DNA of 6,278 nt from Rickettsia typhi (GTDB lineage Bacteria; Pseudomonadota; Alphaproteobacteria; Rickettsiales; UBA1997), in the NCBI GenBank assembly GCA_945888585.1, contig CAMDAI010000080.1, positions 1 to 6,278 on the forward strand. Reading direction: 5' to 3'. Below are positions 5,114-6,278 of the stretch, in pieces. Numbering within the stretch: the stretch's first letter is position 1; each line of letters opens with the position of its first letter. The translations under genes were made by a program, and so were the position numbers. The notes under the pieces are model-generated. The model made no database searches and was not told the origin of the DNA. It saw nothing but the letters and a program-made list of their open reading frames with translations.

Positions 5114-6100
5114 TTAAACCACTCCAGCTCTTAAACAATCATGAATGTGAAGTATTCCAACCACATTTAAATCGTCTTTATCTGCTTTGTTTTTGACTAC
5201 AAAAAGGCTAGTGATCGATTTTTTATTCATAATTGCAATAGCTTCAACTGCCAACATATCAGGCTCTACTACAATTGGATTTTTCGTCATCAAATTTAAA
5301 GCATCCATTTTCATCAAATCCTGACTTATATGCCTTCTTAAATCACCATCAGTAATAATACCAATTAATTTATGATTTTGATCAATCACTCCAGCGCATC
5401 CTAAATGTTTAGAAGTCATTTCGATCAATATTTCCTGAATAGAACTTTGATTAGAAATTAAAGGTAGTTGTTTTTCCATTCGCATTAAATCTTTAACTTT
5501 GATAAATTGCGCACCAAGCTTTCCTCCAGGATGAAAAACATTGAAATCATCATTGCTAAAACCTTTAGCATCAAGCAAAGCAACTGCAATAGCATCACCT
5601 AAAGCAAGCATCATTGTAGTTGAGGTAGTTGGTGCTTTTACTTTATTTGCTTCTGGCACGTTAGGCAAAATCAAAGGAACATCACTGCTAACTGCTAATT
5701 CAGAATTAGGATTTCTGATCATTGAAATTAGAGGAATTGAGAATCTCTTACAATAATAGATTATGTCTTTTAATTCTTTAGTTTCACCAGAATTAGAAAG
5801 TAGAATTACCACATCATCTTTGGTAATCATTCCTAAATCACCGTGACTTGCTTCACCAGGATGAATTGAAAAAGCTGGAGTTCCAGTGGAAGCTAAAGTT
5901 GCAGCAATTTTTCCGGCAATATGACCGGATTTTCCCATACCACTAATAATTACCCTGCCCTTAATTTTTGCAATTAAATCAACAGCATTCACAAAATTAT
6001 CACCAAAAAAATCAAGTAGCGCTTTAAGTCCTTCTATTTCTGTATTGATAGTGTTTTTCGCCGACTCCAAATACCCATTTTTAACTTGATTATTGACCAT
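5114..6100 (-). CDS. kdsD: Arabinose-5-phosphate isomerase (KdsD/KpsF/GutQ family)
   Basis: This 328-residue, full-length protein has an N-terminal SIS sugar-isomerase domain (about 35-175) followed by two CBS domains (about 205-260 and 270-325). SIS motifs seen are ISGMGKSGH (52-60), HPGEASHGDLG (80-90), LSNSGETKEL (101-110), APTTSTTMMLALGDA (156-170) and VFHPGGKLGA (188-197). Residues aligning with the catalytic set reported for E. coli KdsD (K59, E111, E152, H193) are present as K57, E109, E150 and H190. The enzyme interconverts ribulose-5-phosphate and arabinose-5-phosphate, the first step to Kdo of lipopolysaccharide inner core. The usual EACPxGLAP stretch before the Thr/Ser run reads EANKVKAP here, one residue shorter. 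The start has no clear SD; the next in-frame Met would cut into the SIS domain. The gene converges on popZ (30 nt between ends) and diverges from pyrE. Confidence 0.94.
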   Translation of the reverse strand: MVNNQVKNGYLESAKNTINTEIEGLKALLDFFGDNFVNAVDLIAKIKGRVIISGMGKSGHIAGKIAATLASTGTPAFSIHPGEASHGDLGMITKDDVVILLSNSGETKELKDIIYYCKRFSIPLISMIRNPNSELAVSSDVPLILPNVPEANKVKAPTTSTTMMLALGDAIAVALLDAKGFSNDDFNVFHPGGKLGAQFIKVKDLMRMEKQLPLISNQSSIQEILIEMTSKHLGCAGVIDQNHKLIGIITDGDLRRHISQDLMKMDALNLMTKNPIVVEPDMLAVEAIAIMNKKSITSLFVVKNKADKDDLNVVGILHIHDCLRAGVV

Positions 6101-6175
6101 TTCTAATTATGTTTAATTGCTTGCAAATGCAGTACAGAAGTTAGCTAAACAATAATTTTTTACAAGATTTTTATT

Positions 6176-6278
6176 ATGAATATTAATTTATCTAAAGATT
6201 TATCCCAAGGGCAAATTTTAAATGAATTTTTAGAAGCAAAAGCCATTTTAAAAGGTCATTTTATTCTCTCTTCTGGTC
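6176..6278 (+). CDS. pyrE: Orotate phosphoribosyltransferase, N-terminal fragment (3' end outside window)
   Basis: The first 34 codons are visible, running off the window edge. The ILNEFLEAKAILKGHFILSSG segment (residues 14-34) matches the conserved PyrE N-terminus (helix, then GAL-x-GHF-x-LSSG, which precedes the PRPP/orotate-binding region). PyrE makes orotidine-5-phosphate from orotate and PRPP in pyrimidine synthesis. The ATG at 6176 gives a normal N-terminal length; no SD is evident upstream, where the sequence is T-rich. It is divergent from kdsD across 75 bp in which I see no confident promoter. The call rests on a short but distinctive segment. Confidence 0.78.
   Translation, partial: MNINLSKDLSQGQILNEFLEAKAILKGHFILSSG

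Noticed and set aside
5106..5121. TGGTT-ATTTTA-AACCA hairpin between popZ and kdsD as an intrinsic terminator
   Set aside because: The stem is only 5 bp and there is no T-run on either side, so it is too weak to call.
5541..5756. Plus-strand open frame opposite kdsD
   Set aside because: It is antisense to conserved SIS-domain codons, with no independent support.
1..6278. CRISPR array, insertion sequence, toxin-antitoxin pair or defence cassette
   Set aside because: I found no spaced direct repeats, transposase, terminal repeats or small gene pairs; all sizeable open frames are accounted for by the genes listed.

Overview
This is an AT-rich window from what is most likely an alphaproteobacterium of the order Rickettsiales, or a close intracellular relative. 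The evidence is the combination of VirB8/VirB9 proteins of a P-type type IV secretion system, a PopZ (DUF2497) polar-organiser homologue, an alphaproteobacterial/mitochondrial-style Nfu protein, and low-GC coding sequence using standard stop codons. The start of a pyrE gene argues against the genus Rickettsia itself, which lacks pyrimidine synthesis. It fits Anaplasmataceae, Midichloriaceae or a deeper-branching Rickettsiales lineage better. That placement is inference; no rRNA is present.

Layout. Positions 2-586 (+) are the 3' end of addA, carrying the PD-(D/E)XK nuclease domain of a double-strand-break repair helicase. It converges on a five-gene minus-strand block that reads from right to left: nfu (3684-3121), tRNA-Arg(CCG) (3091-3015), a stand-alone CinA N-domain protein (3000-2257), virB8 (2242-1469) and virB9 (1472-597). 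Gaps in this block are 29, 14 and 14 nt, followed by a 4-nt ATGA overlap between virB8 and virB9, so it looks like one transcription unit. A good sigma70-like promoter lies upstream of nfu at 3731-3759. A 178-bp divergent intergenic region separates nfu from popZ (3863-5083, +). popZ then converges on kdsD/kpsF (6100-5114, -), which diverges across 75 bp from the 5' end of pyrE (6176 onward, +).

The genes do not form one obvious pathway. They cover DNA repair, secretion-channel core parts, Fe-S cluster maturation, cell-pole organisation, Kdo (lipopolysaccharide) precursor synthesis and pyrimidine synthesis. VirB8 (inner membrane) and VirB9 (periplasm/outer-membrane core) would work together in the T4SS. 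Their virB10, virB11 and virD4 partners are not adjacent.

I found no convincing new multi-gene system. The most unusual item is PopZ. Its two conserved ends are recognisable, but they are separated by about 300 residues of extremely acidic, low-complexity linker containing an almost perfect 24-nt tandem duplication and other short repeats. Also notable are a tRNA embedded in the operon that would leave the CinA-like gene with a very short leader lacking a Shine-Dalgarno (SD) sequence, an isolated virB8-virB9 pair, and a GC-rich perfect hairpin inside the 3' part of virB9. No insertion sequence, CRISPR array, rRNA or strong intrinsic terminator is visible, and no gene-free stretch exceeds 300 bases.
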